NCBI RefSeq assembly: GCF_001651875.1
Contig: NZ_LNQB01000073.1
Location: forward strand, 124,001-188,000
Source of the DNA: Sinorhizobium saheli
GTDB taxonomy: Bacteria; Pseudomonadota; Alphaproteobacteria; Rhizobiales; Rhizobiaceae
Direction: 5' to 3'
Length of the DNA: 64,000 bases
Translations under genes and position numbers: made by a program
The notes under the pieces: generated by a model
What the model was told of the DNA's origin: nothing
Database searches by the model: none
Seen by the model: only the letters and a program-made list of their open reading frames with translations
Shown here: piece by piece, positions 7,433 to 16,267 of the stretch
Position numbering within the stretch: the stretch's first letter is position 1
Layout: every line of letters begins with the position of its first letter

Positions 7433-9658
7433 CTATTCGAACAGGCGCTTGACCAGCGAAATGCTCGGCAGATCCTTGAGCTGCGCCATCAGATGATTGA
7501 GCTGACGCAGATCCCAGACTTCCAGATCGAATTGCATCTCGGTGAAATCGGCGGCGACCCGCCCCATGGAAAGCGAGCGGATGTTGACGTCGGTGGTGGC
7601 GATCGCCTGGGCGATTTCGGCCAGCGTGCCGGGCTCGTTGAGCGCACTGACCGCGATCCGTGCCATGAAGCGGCTGCTGTTCGCCTCGTCCAGATCCCAG
7701 CGCACGTCGATCCAGCGTTCGGGTTCGTCATCGAACTTCTGCAGGATCGGCGACTGGATCGGATAGATGGTGATGCCCTTGTCCTTGTCCATGATGCCGA
7801 CGATCCGGTCGCCCGGAACGGCGCCGGCGGGGCTGAAGTGGACCTCCGCATTGCCGGAAAGCCCGCGGATCGGCAATGCTTCCGGCCCCTCTACCTGGCC
7901 TGCCGCGACCGCCTCCTTGGAACGCTCCGGCAGCTTGAACACCATGCCGGCGGCGCTGCGCATGTTGAACCAGCCGTCGTCGGCGCTGGGCTTGACCGTC
8001 ACCCGTTCGTCCTGGTGGTCGGGGAAGACGGCGCGCAGCACGTCGAGCGAAGAGAGTTCGCCGCGGCCAACGGCCGCGATCGCGTCCTCGACTTCCTTCT
8101 GCCCGAGCCGGTGCAGCACCGGCTTCAGCGCGTCGCGCGAGAAGATCTTGCCGGCCCGCTCGAAGGTTCGCTCCAGGATGCGGTAGCCGAGGCCGGCATA
8201 TTGCTTGCGGACGGCGGCGCGGGTTGCCCGGCGAATGGCCGCGCGCGCCTTGCCGGTGACGACGATCTCCTCCCATGCCGGCGGCGGCACCTGGATGCCC
8301 GAACGGATGATCTCCACCTCGTCGCCGTTGTTGAGCCGCGTCACCAGCGGCATGATGCGGCCGTTGATCTTGGCGCCGACGCAGGTGTCGCCGATATTGG
8401 TGTGGACGGCATAGGCGAAGTCGATCGGCGTCGCGCCGCGCGGCAGCGCGATCAATTGGCCCTTTGGGGTGAAACAGAAGACCTGGTCCTGGAAGAGCTC
8501 GAGCTTGGTGTGCTCGAGGAACTCCTCCGGATTGTCGCCTTCGGCGAGCGACTCGATCGTGCGGCGCAGCCATGAATAGGCATTCGACGTCGGCGAGCGC
8601 GTCGCGTCGCCGGATACGGTGTCCCGATCCTTGTAGAGCGCGTGCGCGGCGATGCCGTATTCGGCGATTTCGTGCATGCGTTTCGTTCGGATCTGCAGTT
8701 CGATGCGCTGGCGCGACGGGCCGATGATCGTCGTGTGGATCGACTGGTAATCGTTCTGCTTCGGCGTCGAGATATAATCCTTGAAGCGCCCCGGCACGAC
8801 GCGCCAGCGGGTGTGGACGATGCCGAGCGCCCGGTAGCAGGAGGGAATGTCGCAGACGATGATGCGGAAGCCCCAGACGTCCGACAGTTGCTCGAAGGAA
8901 AGCGACTTCGACTGCATCTTGCGGAAGACCGAATAGGGCTTCTTCTGCCGCCCCTTGACCTGCGCGTCCTTCAGCCCCTCGCCCTGGAGCAGCTCGCTCA
9001 GTTCCTCCTCGATCTTCCTGATCAGGCCCTCGTTGCGCTCGGAAAGTTCCTGCAGTCGCCGGGTTACGGTTTCGAAAGCCTCCGGATTGATGTGGCGGAA
9101 GGCGAGGTTCTCGAGCTCCTCGCGCATGTCCTGCATGCCCATGCGCCCGGCCAGCGGCGCATAGATGTCCATTGTCTCCTCGGAGATGCGGGCGCGCTTG
9201 TCTGCCGACATGTGATCGAGCGTGCGCATGTTGTGCAGGCGGTCGGCGAGCTTGACGAGCAGCACGCGCACGTCGTCGGAAATGGCGAGCAGCAGCTTGC
9301 GGAGATTTTCCGCCTGCTTGGCCTTCTTGGTGACGAGGTCGAGCTTCTTGATCTTGGTGAGGCCCTCGACCAGCGCACCGATATCCTCGCCGAAGAGATC
9401 GTCGATCTCCTGGCGCGTGGCGGTCGTGTCCTCGATCGTATCGTGCAGCAGCGCGACCGCGATCGTCGATTCGTCGAGGCGCATCTCGGTCAGGATCGCC
9501 GCCACTTCGAGCGGATGGGAAATGTAGGGATCGCCGCTTGCCCGCTTCTGCTGGCCATGCTTCTGCATCGCGTAGACATAGGCCTTGTTCAGCAGGGCCT
9601 CATTGACGTCGGGCTTGTATTTCTGCACGCGCTCAACGAGCTCGTATTGGCGCATCAT
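7433..9658 (-). CDS. rsh: Bifunctional (p)ppGpp synthetase/hydrolase (RelA/SpoT family)
   Basis: A 741-residue cytosolic enzyme that makes and degrades the stringent-response alarmone. In order: HD hydrolase domain (ISHPLEVA near 46-53, LLHDTIEDT near 70-78), synthetase domain with YQSIHTT near 300-306, TGS domain (FTPKGQLIALPRGATPIDFA, about 390-450), a conserved linker, and a C-terminal ACT domain (about 665-741). Both HD motifs look intact, so hydrolase and synthetase should both work, as usual for the single alphaproteobacterial Rsh. It lies 108 bp after rpoZ on the same strand, the order seen in many bacteria. Confidence 0.95.
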   Translation of the reverse strand: MMRQYELVERVQKYKPDVNEALLNKAYVYAMQKHGQQKRASGDPYISHPLEVAAILTEMRLDESTIAVALLHDTIEDTTATRQEIDDLFGEDIGALVEGLTKIKKLDLVTKKAKQAENLRKLLLAISDDVRVLLVKLADRLHNMRTLDHMSADKRARISEETMDIYAPLAGRMGMQDMREELENLAFRHINPEAFETVTRRLQELSERNEGLIRKIEEELSELLQGEGLKDAQVKGRQKKPYSVFRKMQSKSLSFEQLSDVWGFRIIVCDIPSCYRALGIVHTRWRVVPGRFKDYISTPKQNDYQSIHTTIIGPSRQRIELQIRTKRMHEIAEYGIAAHALYKDRDTVSGDATRSPTSNAYSWLRRTIESLAEGDNPEEFLEHTKLELFQDQVFCFTPKGQLIALPRGATPIDFAYAVHTNIGDTCVGAKINGRIMPLVTRLNNGDEVEIIRSGIQVPPPAWEEIVVTGKARAAIRRATRAAVRKQYAGLGYRILERTFERAGKIFSRDALKPVLHRLGQKEVEDAIAAVGRGELSSLDVLRAVFPDHQDERVTVKPSADDGWFNMRSAAGMVFKLPERSKEAVAAGQVEGPEALPIRGLSGNAEVHFSPAGAVPGDRIVGIMDKDKGITIYPIQSPILQKFDDEPERWIDVRWDLDEANSSRFMARIAVSALNEPGTLAEIAQAIATTDVNIRSLSMGRVAADFTEMQFDLEVWDLRQLNHLMAQLKDLPSISLVKRLFE

Positions 9659-9766
9659 ACGCTGGCGGCTCCAGTGGAATCAGGCACATAAACATAAAAA
9701 AGTGCGCCAATCATACGAGTGGCGCACTGCTGCGAAACACGTTGGAACGGGCGTTCCGGACGGATC

Positions 9767-10174
9767 TCAGTAGTCGTCGCTCTTTTCCGGGGGGACGAGG
9801 CCTTCGATACCGGCAAGCAGCTCTTCCTCGGACATGCGGTCGAAGGTGAGCGCTTCCGGCTGGTCCTCGTCCTCGGCGGTTTCGGTGAAGGCCGCAGCCG
9901 CTTCGGTCGGGGCGAGCGAGGCCGCATCGGGTTCCGGCTCGTCCACTTCCACATGCTTCTGCAGCGAGTGGATCAGATCCTCCTTCAGATCGCCGGGAGA
10001 AAGCGTTTCGTCGGCGATCTCGCGCAACGCAACGACCGGATTCTTGTCGTTGTCGCGATCGACGGTGATCGGCGCACCTTGCGAAATCAGGCGTGCGCGA
10101 TGGCTGGCAAGCAGGACGAGTTCGAAGCGGTTCTCGACCTTGTCAATGCAATCTTCGACGGTGACGCGGGCCAT
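9767..10174 (-). CDS. rpoZ: RNA polymerase omega subunit
   Basis: A 135-residue subunit that helps assemble RNA polymerase. [19 protein letters not shown] is the conserved N-terminus; [11 protein letters not shown] near residues 49-59 is the second conserved block. The acidic C-terminal tail (about 80-135) is typical of rhizobia. ATG 10174 is chosen over an upstream in-frame start at 10219; AAAGGACAGG lies upstream. A promoter-like sequence is at 10291-10319. Confidence 0.95.
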   Translation of the reverse strand: MARVTVEDCIDKVENRFELVLLASHRARLISQGAPITVDRDNDKNPVVALREIADETLSPGDLKEDLIHSLQKHVEVDEPEPDAASLAPTEAAAAFTETAEDEDQPEALTFDRMSEEELLAGIEGLVPPEKSDDY

Positions 10175-10290
10175 GGCCTGTCCTTTACGACTTAGGAGGC
10201 GCGGCGGCGTGCCGCGCATGATTAACGACGCGAAACCGGATCGGCCGCTGGCGCGGCCCCATCAGCTCCGATTTCTGGAATTAGTCGCTC

Positions 10291-10319
10291 GGATACAATC
10301 AAAACAACATAAGTTCAAG
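10291..10319 (-). promoter_or_regulatory. Housekeeping promoter candidate for rpoZ-rsh
   Basis: On the minus strand the sequence reads CTTGAA - 17 bases - GTATCC, close to the S. meliloti sigma-70 consensus CTTGAC-N17-CTATAT. It ends about 115 bp before the rpoZ start. Inferred from consensus only. Confidence 0.5.
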
Positions 10320-10509
10320 TTTTTCCTGCACCGACGCTCACACCATCGCTCGCCACATGTTAAAATACGACACCTGCGGGTTGCCGTGGGACGTCACAGA
10401 CACTGATTGTATTTCGTGATATCCTAGTACAAACAGCAGCGGCAATCGCAAATTGAAGTGTGGACGAACTGCAGCGACTGCTAAAACTAGCTATAGTCGT
10501 CACGCGCCG

Positions 10510-10538
10510 GTTGGCATAATGCGTGGCATGACCTACAT
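10510..10538 (+). promoter_or_regulatory. Housekeeping promoter candidate for the NYN gene
   Basis: GTTGGC - 17 bases - CTACAT, a good fit to the rhizobial CTTGAC-N17-CTATAT pattern, about 100 bp before the NYN gene start. Confidence 0.5.
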
Positions 10539-10640
10539 TATTTGCAATATAAGCAACTGTTAATGTACTCCGGCTATTTGCTGCGCAGCCTCCGTGGGTC
10601 GGTGCGGGTCAATGTGCAGGGCATGGAAAAGGAAGTGACG

Positions 10641-11219
10641 ATGTTCGATCCGCGCGAGAAATTAGCTCTTTTCATCGATGGCGCCAATCTGTACGCCGCA
10701 TCGAAGAGCCTGGGTTTCGACATCGACTACCGCAAGCTGCTCAAGGCTTTCCAGAAACGCGGCTATCTGCTTAGGGCCTACTACTACACGGCATTGATCG
10801 AAGACCAGGAATATTCCTCGATCCGCCCGCTGATCGATTGGCTGGACTATAACGGCTACAAGGTCGTCACCAAGCCGGCGAAGGAATTCACCGACTCGCT
10901 CGGACGACGGAAGATCAAGGGCAACATGGACATCGAACTGGCGATCGACGCCATGGAGCAATCCGAGACCGTCGACCATCTGGTGATCTTCTCCGGCGAC
11001 GGCGATTTCACGACGCTCGTCGAGGCCCTGCAGCGCAAGGGCCGCAAGGTATCCGTCGTCTCGACGATGTCGACGCAGCCACCGATGATCGCCGACGACC
11101 TGCGCCGCCAGGCCGACCACTTCATCGACCTCGCAACGCTCAGAGGCGAGATCGGCCGCGACCCCTCCGAACGCGTGCAGCGCCCGGTCGAACCCGTTGC
11201 CGACGACGTCGAGCTTTAG
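10641..11219 (+). CDS. NYN-domain (LabA/DUF88-type) protein
   Basis: A 192-residue PIN-like nuclease-fold protein. LALFIDGANLYAAS near residues 7-20 carries the first conserved aspartate, KGNMDIELAIDAM near 93-105 the second, and VIFSGDGDFTTLVEAL near 114-129 the third cluster, the usual acidic set of NYN/LabA proteins. The ATG at 10641 follows GGAAGTGACG; longer in-frame starts upstream are less likely. Homologues are suspected RNA-processing nucleases. It is a single-gene unit ending against a repeat-filled gap. Confidence 0.85.
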   Translation: MFDPREKLALFIDGANLYAASKSLGFDIDYRKLLKAFQKRGYLLRAYYYTALIEDQEYSSIRPLIDWLDYNGYKVVTKPAKEFTDSLGRRKIKGNMDIELAIDAMEQSETVDHLVIFSGDGDFTTLVEALQRKGRKVSVVSTMSTQPPMIADDLRRQADHFIDLATLRGEIGRDPSERVQRPVEPVADDVEL

Positions 11220-11253
11220 GTTCGGTAATCTACATAAAGGCTGCGACGAGTTG

Positions 11254-11366
11254 TCTGCCCCTAACCCTCTCCCCGCAGGCGGTGAGAGGTGACTGGGAGT
11301 GCGCCGCGAGTCTCCTTCGCCCCGCTTGCGGGGAGAAGGTGGCCGGCAGGCCGGATGAGGGCAGAA
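11254..11366. repeat. RIME-like rhizobial intergenic mosaic element
   Basis: CCCCTAACCCTCTCCCCGC opens the element and GCGGGGAGAAGGTGGCCGG followed by CAGGCCGGATGAGGG closes it, a large imperfect inverted repeat. This is the well-known RIME-type repeat scattered between rhizobial genes. It lies in the convergent gap between the NYN gene and smpB. Confidence 0.8.
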
Positions 11367-11437
11367 GCGCCCTCCAACGCACAGTAAAGCGCCTCTGAAT
11401 GAATGTATTCATGCGACGCGCTTCAGGTGTTTTTATC

Positions 11438-11487
11438 CATGTCGTGTCGCGGCCCCAAACCGCCGCATATTCCTGGGCGACATGCAC
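11438..11487. repeat. CATGTCG...CGACATG inverted repeat, copy 1
   Basis: Arms at 11438-11444 and 11478-11484 bracket a GC-rich centre. A close relative is at 23487-23533. It matches a dispersed short repeat familiar from Sinorhizobium intergenic regions. Confidence 0.65.
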
Positions 11488-11490
11488 TTA

Positions 11491-11590
11491 GAGCCGGAAT
11501 GCGCTCACATGCGTTCGCGCCACCGCCCTATCTGCTTGCTTTTTGCCGCATTTGTACGACGTCAGGTGATTCCACCTGACTGCAAAATCA
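11491..11590. repeat. Dispersed palindromic repeat, copy 2
   Basis: Same family and orientation as the copy at 3171-3265. In this copy the core GTCAGGTG-N4-CACCTGAC is perfect. It ends 8 bp before the smpB stop, so RIME, CATGTCG repeat and this element together fill the whole 378 bp convergent gap from 11220. Confidence 0.8.
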
Positions 11591-11597
11591 CTAGGCC

Positions 11598-12077
11598 TCA
11601 GCCGCGTTCCTTCAGCAGACGGTTCTTCTGCCGGTTCCAGTCGCGCTCCTTCGAGGTCTCGCGCTTGTCGTGCAGCTTCTTGCCCTTGCCGAGCGCCAGT
11701 TCCAGCTTCGCCCGGCCCCGCTCGTTGAAATAGATCCGGAGCGGGATCAGCGACATGCCTTCGCGGTTGACCGCGCCCTGCAGGCGGTTCACCTCGCGCT
11801 TCGACAAGAGCAATTTGCGGCGGCGCCGGGTCTCGTGATTGAAGCGGTTGGCCTGCAGGTATTCGGGCAGGTAGGAATTGATCAGCCAGATCTCGCCGCC
11901 CTCGTCGGTGGCGTAGGATTCCGAGATATTGGCCTTCCCCTCGCGCAGCGACTTCACCTCCGTGCCGGTCAGCACGAGACCAGCCTCGTAGGTGTCGACG
12001 ATCTCGTAGTTGAAGCGGGCCTTGCGGTTTTCCGCCACGACGCGTTTGACCGTGCGTTCGCTGCCTTTCGGAGCCAT
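11598..12077 (-). CDS. smpB: SsrA-binding protein SmpB
   Basis: A 159-residue partner of tmRNA in rescue of stalled ribosomes. [10 protein letters not shown] near 17-26, [20 protein letters not shown] near 36-55 and the basic C-terminal tail ([16 protein letters not shown], about 135-150) are characteristic. Its ATG at 12077 shares a base with the dapA stop (TGATG), so it is coupled to dapA, the usual order in alphaproteobacteria. Confidence 0.95.
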   Translation of the reverse strand: MAPKGSERTVKRVVAENRKARFNYEIVDTYEAGLVLTGTEVKSLREGKANISESYATDEGGEIWLINSYLPEYLQANRFNHETRRRRKLLLSKREVNRLQGAVNREGMSLIPLRIYFNERGRAKLELALGKGKKLHDKRETSKERDWNRQKNRLLKERG

Positions 12078-12961
12078 CAGTTCATCAATCCCGCATGCCG
12101 GAGCGCTGCGTCGATCGCCGCTTCCGTCTGGGGCTCGAGCGTCGGCAGCAGGGGCGAGCGGACGGTGCGGCCCATCCTTCCAAGGCGGTGGAGCGCGTAT
12201 TTCGCGCCGCAGAGGCCCGGCTCCATGAAGATCGCCTTGTGAAGCGGCATCAACTTGTCCTGATACTCCAGCGCCTTGGCGAAATCGCCTCTAAGGGTCG
12301 CCTCCTGGAATTCGGCGCAGAGCCGCGGCGCGACATTGGCGGTGACGGAAATGCAGCCGACGCCGCCATGCGCATTGAAGCCGAGCGCCGTTGCATCCTC
12401 GCCCGAAAGCTGCACGAAATCCTTGCCGCAGGCCATGCGTTGTTCGGAAACGCGCTCGATCTTGCCGGTCGCATCCTTGACCCCGACGATCGTCGGATAG
12501 GCCTTCGCCAGCGCCGCCATGGTCTCGACGCTCATGTCGACGACCGAGCGGCCGGGAATGTTGTAGATCACGATCGGCAGCTTCACGCTTTCGGCGATCG
12601 CGGCATAGTGGGCGAAGAGGCCCTTCTGCGTCGGCTTGTTGTAATAGGGCGTCACGACGAGGACGGCATCCGCGCCGGCCCTTTCCGCATGCTGCGCAAG
12701 CTCGACCGCTTCGATCGTGTTGTTGGAGCCGGCGCCGGCGATGACCGGCACCCGTCGCGCGGCCGCCTCGACGCACAGCTCCACGACCTTCTTGTGCTCG
12801 TCATGGGACAACGTCGGTGATTCGCCCGTGGTGCCCACCGGCACGAGGCCGTGGCTGCCCTCTTTTATCTGCCACTCCACATGCGCGACGAAACCATCCG
12901 CATCGACCGAGCCTGTGGTCGTGAACGGCGTTACGAGTGCGGGAATGGAACCCTTGAACAT
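12077..12961 (-). CDS. dapA: 4-hydroxy-tetrahydrodipicolinate synthase
   Basis: A 294-residue TIM-barrel aldolase condensing pyruvate with aspartate semialdehyde in the lysine/diaminopimelate pathway. GTTGESPTL near residues 44-52, the catalytic tyrosine in YNIPGRS near 134-140 and the Schiff-base lysine in VGVKDATG near 159-166 are present. The start [13 protein letters not shown] at 12961 matches the family N-terminus; the open frame upstream is extra. A promoter candidate lies at 13036-13064. Confidence 0.95.
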   Translation of the reverse strand: MFKGSIPALVTPFTTTGSVDADGFVAHVEWQIKEGSHGLVPVGTTGESPTLSHDEHKKVVELCVEAAARRVPVIAGAGSNNTIEAVELAQHAERAGADAVLVVTPYYNKPTQKGLFAHYAAIAESVKLPIVIYNIPGRSVVDMSVETMAALAKAYPTIVGVKDATGKIERVSEQRMACGKDFVQLSGEDATALGFNAHGGVGCISVTANVAPRLCAEFQEATLRGDFAKALEYQDKLMPLHKAIFMEPGLCGAKYALHRLGRMGRTVRSPLLPTLEPQTEAAIDAALRHAGLMN

Positions 12962-13035
12962 GCACAACTCCTGCCGGCCGAACGGGCGAATACACCCACG
13001 CTTTGGCCGCAATCGACGGTTAAAAAACTGCCGCA

Positions 13036-13064
13036 CCATAATCATGTGAAGTGGCTGCGGCAAG
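13036..13064 (-). promoter_or_regulatory. Housekeeping promoter candidate for dapA-smpB
   Basis: On the minus strand CTTGCC - 17 bases - TTATGG, close to the rhizobial CTTGAC-N17-CTATAT consensus, about 75 bp before the dapA start. Confidence 0.45.
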
Positions 13065-13282
13065 CGTCGCGACGATGCATTTCGTCCCGGCTCCCAACCC
13101 ATGACGCGATCGAGACGAACCGCGCACCGGCGCCGGATGCGGGAGGACCGAGGATCGCGAAGAGCGCGCTGCCATTTGCGACGGCCGGCCAATCCGCTAA
13201 CGTTTCGTTAGCCGATATGGCCGCAAATCCAGCATCGGCCCGAAAATCGGAATCGATCTTCGGAGAGCACGATGCGTCGATG

Positions 13283-13333
13283 CAAAGTGTTACAGCGTCC
13301 TTTGAGCGTCTGATAAGACGCGCGGCGCTGTAG
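13283..13333. repeat. AAAGTGTTACAGCG-type repeat, partial copy
   Basis: About 50 bp containing CAAAGTGTTACAGCGTCC and the small dyad GCGTC-TGATAA-GACGC, ending GGCGCTGTAG. A second, diverged and longer copy is at 31919-32022. Confidence 0.65.
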
Positions 13334-13361
13334 TGTGAGACGGGGAACCACGGGGCTCTTG

Positions 13362-15446
13362 ATGCGCGGAATTCTGTTTCTGCCTGTCGCCGCCATGATC
13401 GGGGCAGCGATGCTGGCCGCTTCGGCCGGCGCGGCCGAGAGCCGGATACCGGTGCCGACGAGCAAGCCCGGCCCCTCGGGCAAATCAGGCCCCTCGAACA
13501 AATCAGAACAGGCCGCAACCGGTGAGGCGACCGGAGCGATACCGGCCGCTGCCGCCCAAATCGCTCAGGACCTGAAGGCCGGCCTCGATGCCTTGTCCAA
13601 CCGGCAGCCGGCAGCGGCACTCGCTGTCCGCGACCAGATGCCGGCCGGGACGCTCGACCGGCACATCCTCACCTGGGCGATCGCCGTCTCGGGACAGAAG
13701 GATATTCCGTCCTTCGAGATCGCCGAAGCGCAGCGCGAGCTCAAAGGCTGGCCGGGCCTCAAGACGTTGCGGGCCCATTCGGAACGGGCACTCTACAGGG
13801 AGGATCCGCGCGCCGCGGACGTCATCGCCGCCTTCGGCACGACCCGTCCGGAGACGGCGGAGGGGGCGATCATCCTTGCGCGCGCGCTGGTGGCCGAGGG
13901 CAAGACCGCGGCGGCCGCCGAACGGCTGCGCGCCCTCTGGCAGAAAGAGCTGCTCGACAAGGGCACGGAAACGAAAATTCTCGCGGAGTTCCCCGCTCTG
14001 CTGACCGCGGACGACCACAGGCGACGGATGGAGACGCTGCTTTATCGCGGCCGCATCGAGCAGGCCGGACGATTCGGCGATCTCGGCAAGGCGCAATCGC
14101 TCTTGCGTGCCTGGGCGGCAGTCATCCGCGGCGGCGACAATGCCGCGGCGGCGGTGGCAGCCGTCGATCGCTCCTGGCACGACGATCCCGCCTATCTCTT
14201 CATTCGCGTCATGCTTCTGCGAAAGCAGGAGAAATACGAGGAAGCCGCGGCGCTTCTCGCCCGGATGCCGAAGGACGGCGACGCCCTCGTCAATCCCGGA
14301 GCATGGTGGACGGAACAGCGCATCGTCAGCCGCGGCCTCATCGACAAGGGTGACTTCCGCGGCGCCTACCGGATCGCCGCCAACCATGCGGCGACCCGGG
14401 CGGCAGACGTCGTCGACGCGGAGTTCCACGCGGGATGGTATGCCCTTCGCGGGCTTGAGGAGCCGGCAACGGCCGCGCGCCATTTCCGCAAAATCCTCGA
14501 GGCTTCGAACCGGCCGATCTCAGCCGCGCGCGCCTGGTATTGGCTGGGACGCGCCGCCGAGGCCGGCGGACCCGGAGATGCGGGCGCCTTCTTCGACAAG
14601 GCGGCGCGCTACCCCGGCACATTCTACGGGCAGCTCGCCGCCACGCGTCTCGGCCGCTCGTCGCTCGATGTCCGCTATCCCTCGCCCACGGAGGAAGATC
14701 GCATCCGCTTCGAAGGGCGCGGGGCCGTCAAGGCGATCGGCCAGCTCGAAGCCGCCGGGCACGGCTGGCGCGCGGACAGCCTCTATCGCGCGCTTGCCGA
14801 GGAGCTGACCAGTCCCGGAGAGCTCGCGATCCTGGCGGCGCGGGCGGAGAACACGGGCAATCACCAGCTTTCCCTGCAGGTCGGCAAGATCGCCTTCGGT
14901 CGCGGGATCGACGTGGCTGCGCTGGCTTTCCCGATCGGCGTCATTCCGGCGAGCGCCGATATCAGCGGCGCCGGCAAGGCGCTCGCCTATGCAATCGCCC
15001 GGCAGGAGAGCGCCTTCAATCCGGCGGCGGTCTCGGCGGCGAACGCCCGCGGCCTCTTGCAGCTTCTGCCGGGCACGGCCAAGGGCGTCGCCGGCCGCTA
15101 CGGCCTCGCCTATTCCAGCGACCGCCTGACGACGGACGCCGGCTACAATGCGACGCTCGGGGCGCATTATCTCGGCGAACAGATCGACAGCTTCGGCGGC
15201 TCCTACATCCTGACCTTCATCGCCTACAATGCCGGCCCGCGTCGCGTCCCGGAATGGCTCGCCCGTTACGGCGACCCGCGCGGCAAGCCGATCGACGAGG
15301 TCGTCGACTGGATCGAGCGCATTCCTTTCGAGGAGACCCGCAACTACGTCCAGCGGGTCATGGAGAACTACCAGGTCTACAAATCCCGCCTCGGGCAGGA
15401 GACGGACATCGTCTCGGATTTGCGCATTGGGCGGCAGTCGCGTTAG
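13362..15446 (+). CDS. slt: Soluble lytic murein transglycosylase
   Basis: A 694-residue periplasmic enzyme that cleaves peptidoglycan glycan strands. A signal peptide spans residues 1-25 (ending ASAGAAES). The long middle part is an alanine-rich helical superhelix with TPR-like repeats. The C-terminal SLT domain (about 530-670) shows YAIARQESAFNPAAVS with the catalytic glutamate, SAANARGLLQLLPGTA, and AYNAGPRRV. The ATG at 13362 is preferred because it directly precedes the signal peptide; a GTG at 13335 would add nine residues. Likely a monocistronic unit. Confidence 0.9.
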   Translation: MRGILFLPVAAMIGAAMLAASAGAAESRIPVPTSKPGPSGKSGPSNKSEQAATGEATGAIPAAAAQIAQDLKAGLDALSNRQPAAALAVRDQMPAGTLDRHILTWAIAVSGQKDIPSFEIAEAQRELKGWPGLKTLRAHSERALYREDPRAADVIAAFGTTRPETAEGAIILARALVAEGKTAAAAERLRALWQKELLDKGTETKILAEFPALLTADDHRRRMETLLYRGRIEQAGRFGDLGKAQSLLRAWAAVIRGGDNAAAAVAAVDRSWHDDPAYLFIRVMLLRKQEKYEEAAALLARMPKDGDALVNPGAWWTEQRIVSRGLIDKGDFRGAYRIAANHAATRAADVVDAEFHAGWYALRGLEEPATAARHFRKILEASNRPISAARAWYWLGRAAEAGGPGDAGAFFDKAARYPGTFYGQLAATRLGRSSLDVRYPSPTEEDRIRFEGRGAVKAIGQLEAAGHGWRADSLYRALAEELTSPGELAILAARAENTGNHQLSLQVGKIAFGRGIDVAALAFPIGVIPASADISGAGKALAYAIARQESAFNPAAVSAANARGLLQLLPGTAKGVAGRYGLAYSSDRLTTDAGYNATLGAHYLGEQIDSFGGSYILTFIAYNAGPRRVPEWLARYGDPRGKPIDEVVDWIERIPFEETRNYVQRVMENYQVYKSRLGQETDIVSDLRIGRQSR

Positions 15447-15560
15447 GCTCCTGTCGGCCACGCATAGGTGGTCAAATCTTCGTGATTCGGCGCTAAGCCA
15501 TGGCACAAAACAGCTTTTCAGCCATTTTCCCGTGGAAAGGAATCCCTTTTTCCGAGGGAA

Positions 15561-16052
15561 ATGGTGAGGCCGATGAAGACCTTGGCAATTGTGGCTCTGT
15601 CGCTGGCGACGGCGATCAGCAGCGTTCCTCCCGCGGAAGCGTTCCCAGTCGTACCAGCGATCAAGGCGCAGGCCGCGGACATTCAACAGGCGCAGTTCAC
15701 CTACGAGCGTGGCGAAGCCCGCAAGAGCGGCAGATGCAGCTTCCCCGGCGGCTGCCAGCGGATGTGGGTTCCGCGCGGTCATCGCGGCGGCTATTCGAAC
15801 TATCGCCGCTATCACCGACGCCACTATCACGACGACGATAACGATCTCGGCGCTCTCTTCGGCGGTCTTGCGGCCGGCGCAATCGTCGGCGGCCTGCTTG
15901 CCCAACCGCGCTATTACGGCCCGACATATTACGGCGGGGGCAATGCCCATACCCGCTGGTGCTACGCGCGCTACAGATCCTATCGAGCCTGGGACAATAC
16001 CTTTCAGCCGTACTATGGACCGCGGCGCCAGTGCAATTCGCCCTACGGGTGA
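15561..16052 (+). CDS. BA14K-like secreted protein
   Basis: A protein of about 163 residues with a signal peptide (cleaved near SVPPAEAFP), a Tyr/His/Arg-rich segment ([12 protein letters not shown] near 83-95), a glycine-rich hydrophobic stretch (about 98-116) and a C-terminal [19 protein letters not shown] motif, the hallmark of the BA14K family of Brucella and rhizobial surface proteins. Cysteines in that C-terminal motif probably pair. The true start may be the ATG at 15573 (MKTLAIV), since both are in frame and share weak GAGG sites. Lectin-like or immunoreactive roles are known only for the Brucella relative. Confidence 0.8.
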   Translation: MVRPMKTLAIVALSLATAISSVPPAEAFPVVPAIKAQAADIQQAQFTYERGEARKSGRCSFPGGCQRMWVPRGHRGGYSNYRRYHRRHYHDDDNDLGALFGGLAAGAIVGGLLAQPRYYGPTYYGGGNAHTRWCYARYRSYRAWDNTFQPYYGPRRQCNSPYG

Positions 16053-16207
16053 GCCGAGGAACCTGAACCAGCTCGTCCTGGCTTGAATGCCTTCCGGACG
16101 TAAAGGCCTGGAGCCGCCCCCCCTGGCAGGCAGCAGCCGGAGCCGTCCGCTTCTTCCTCGGGGGCTGACTCGGCCTTGCGGTTCGAGATTCAAAAGCTAC
16201 GATCCAC

Positions 16208-16239
16208 CTACGCTCGCGTCTTATCGAACGCGAGCGTAG
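16208..16239. promoter_or_regulatory. Perfect 12-bp inverted repeat before the hydrolase gene
   Basis: CTACGCTCGCGT / ACGCGAGCGTAG with an 8-base loop, 28 bp before the hydrolase start. There is no T-run, so it is not a standard terminator. It may be an operator or an mRNA hairpin. Confidence 0.55.
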
Positions 16240-16267
16240 TGCCGATTTTGGATGCAGGGAGCCGTTC

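Larger units (their letters stand above)
10220..10640. other. Divergent intergenic region between rpoZ and the NYN gene
   Basis: About 420 bp with clearly lower GC than its surroundings. It holds a rpoZ promoter candidate on the minus strand and a candidate for the NYN gene on the plus strand, listed separately. No ORF with a ribosome-binding site and no RNA gene was recognised. The stretch between the two promoters is longer than regulation would need and could host a small RNA, but nothing specific supports that. Confidence 0.4.
12962..13361. other. Divergent intergenic region between dapA and slt
   Basis: About 400 bp with a dapA promoter candidate at 13036-13064 and a short repeat at 13283-13333. 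No additional gene is supported. Confidence 0.5.

Noticed and set aside
7391-8575. 394-residue open frame on the plus strand
   Set aside because: It is antisense to rsh, with no signature. In GC-rich DNA, codon bias keeps the opposite strand open.
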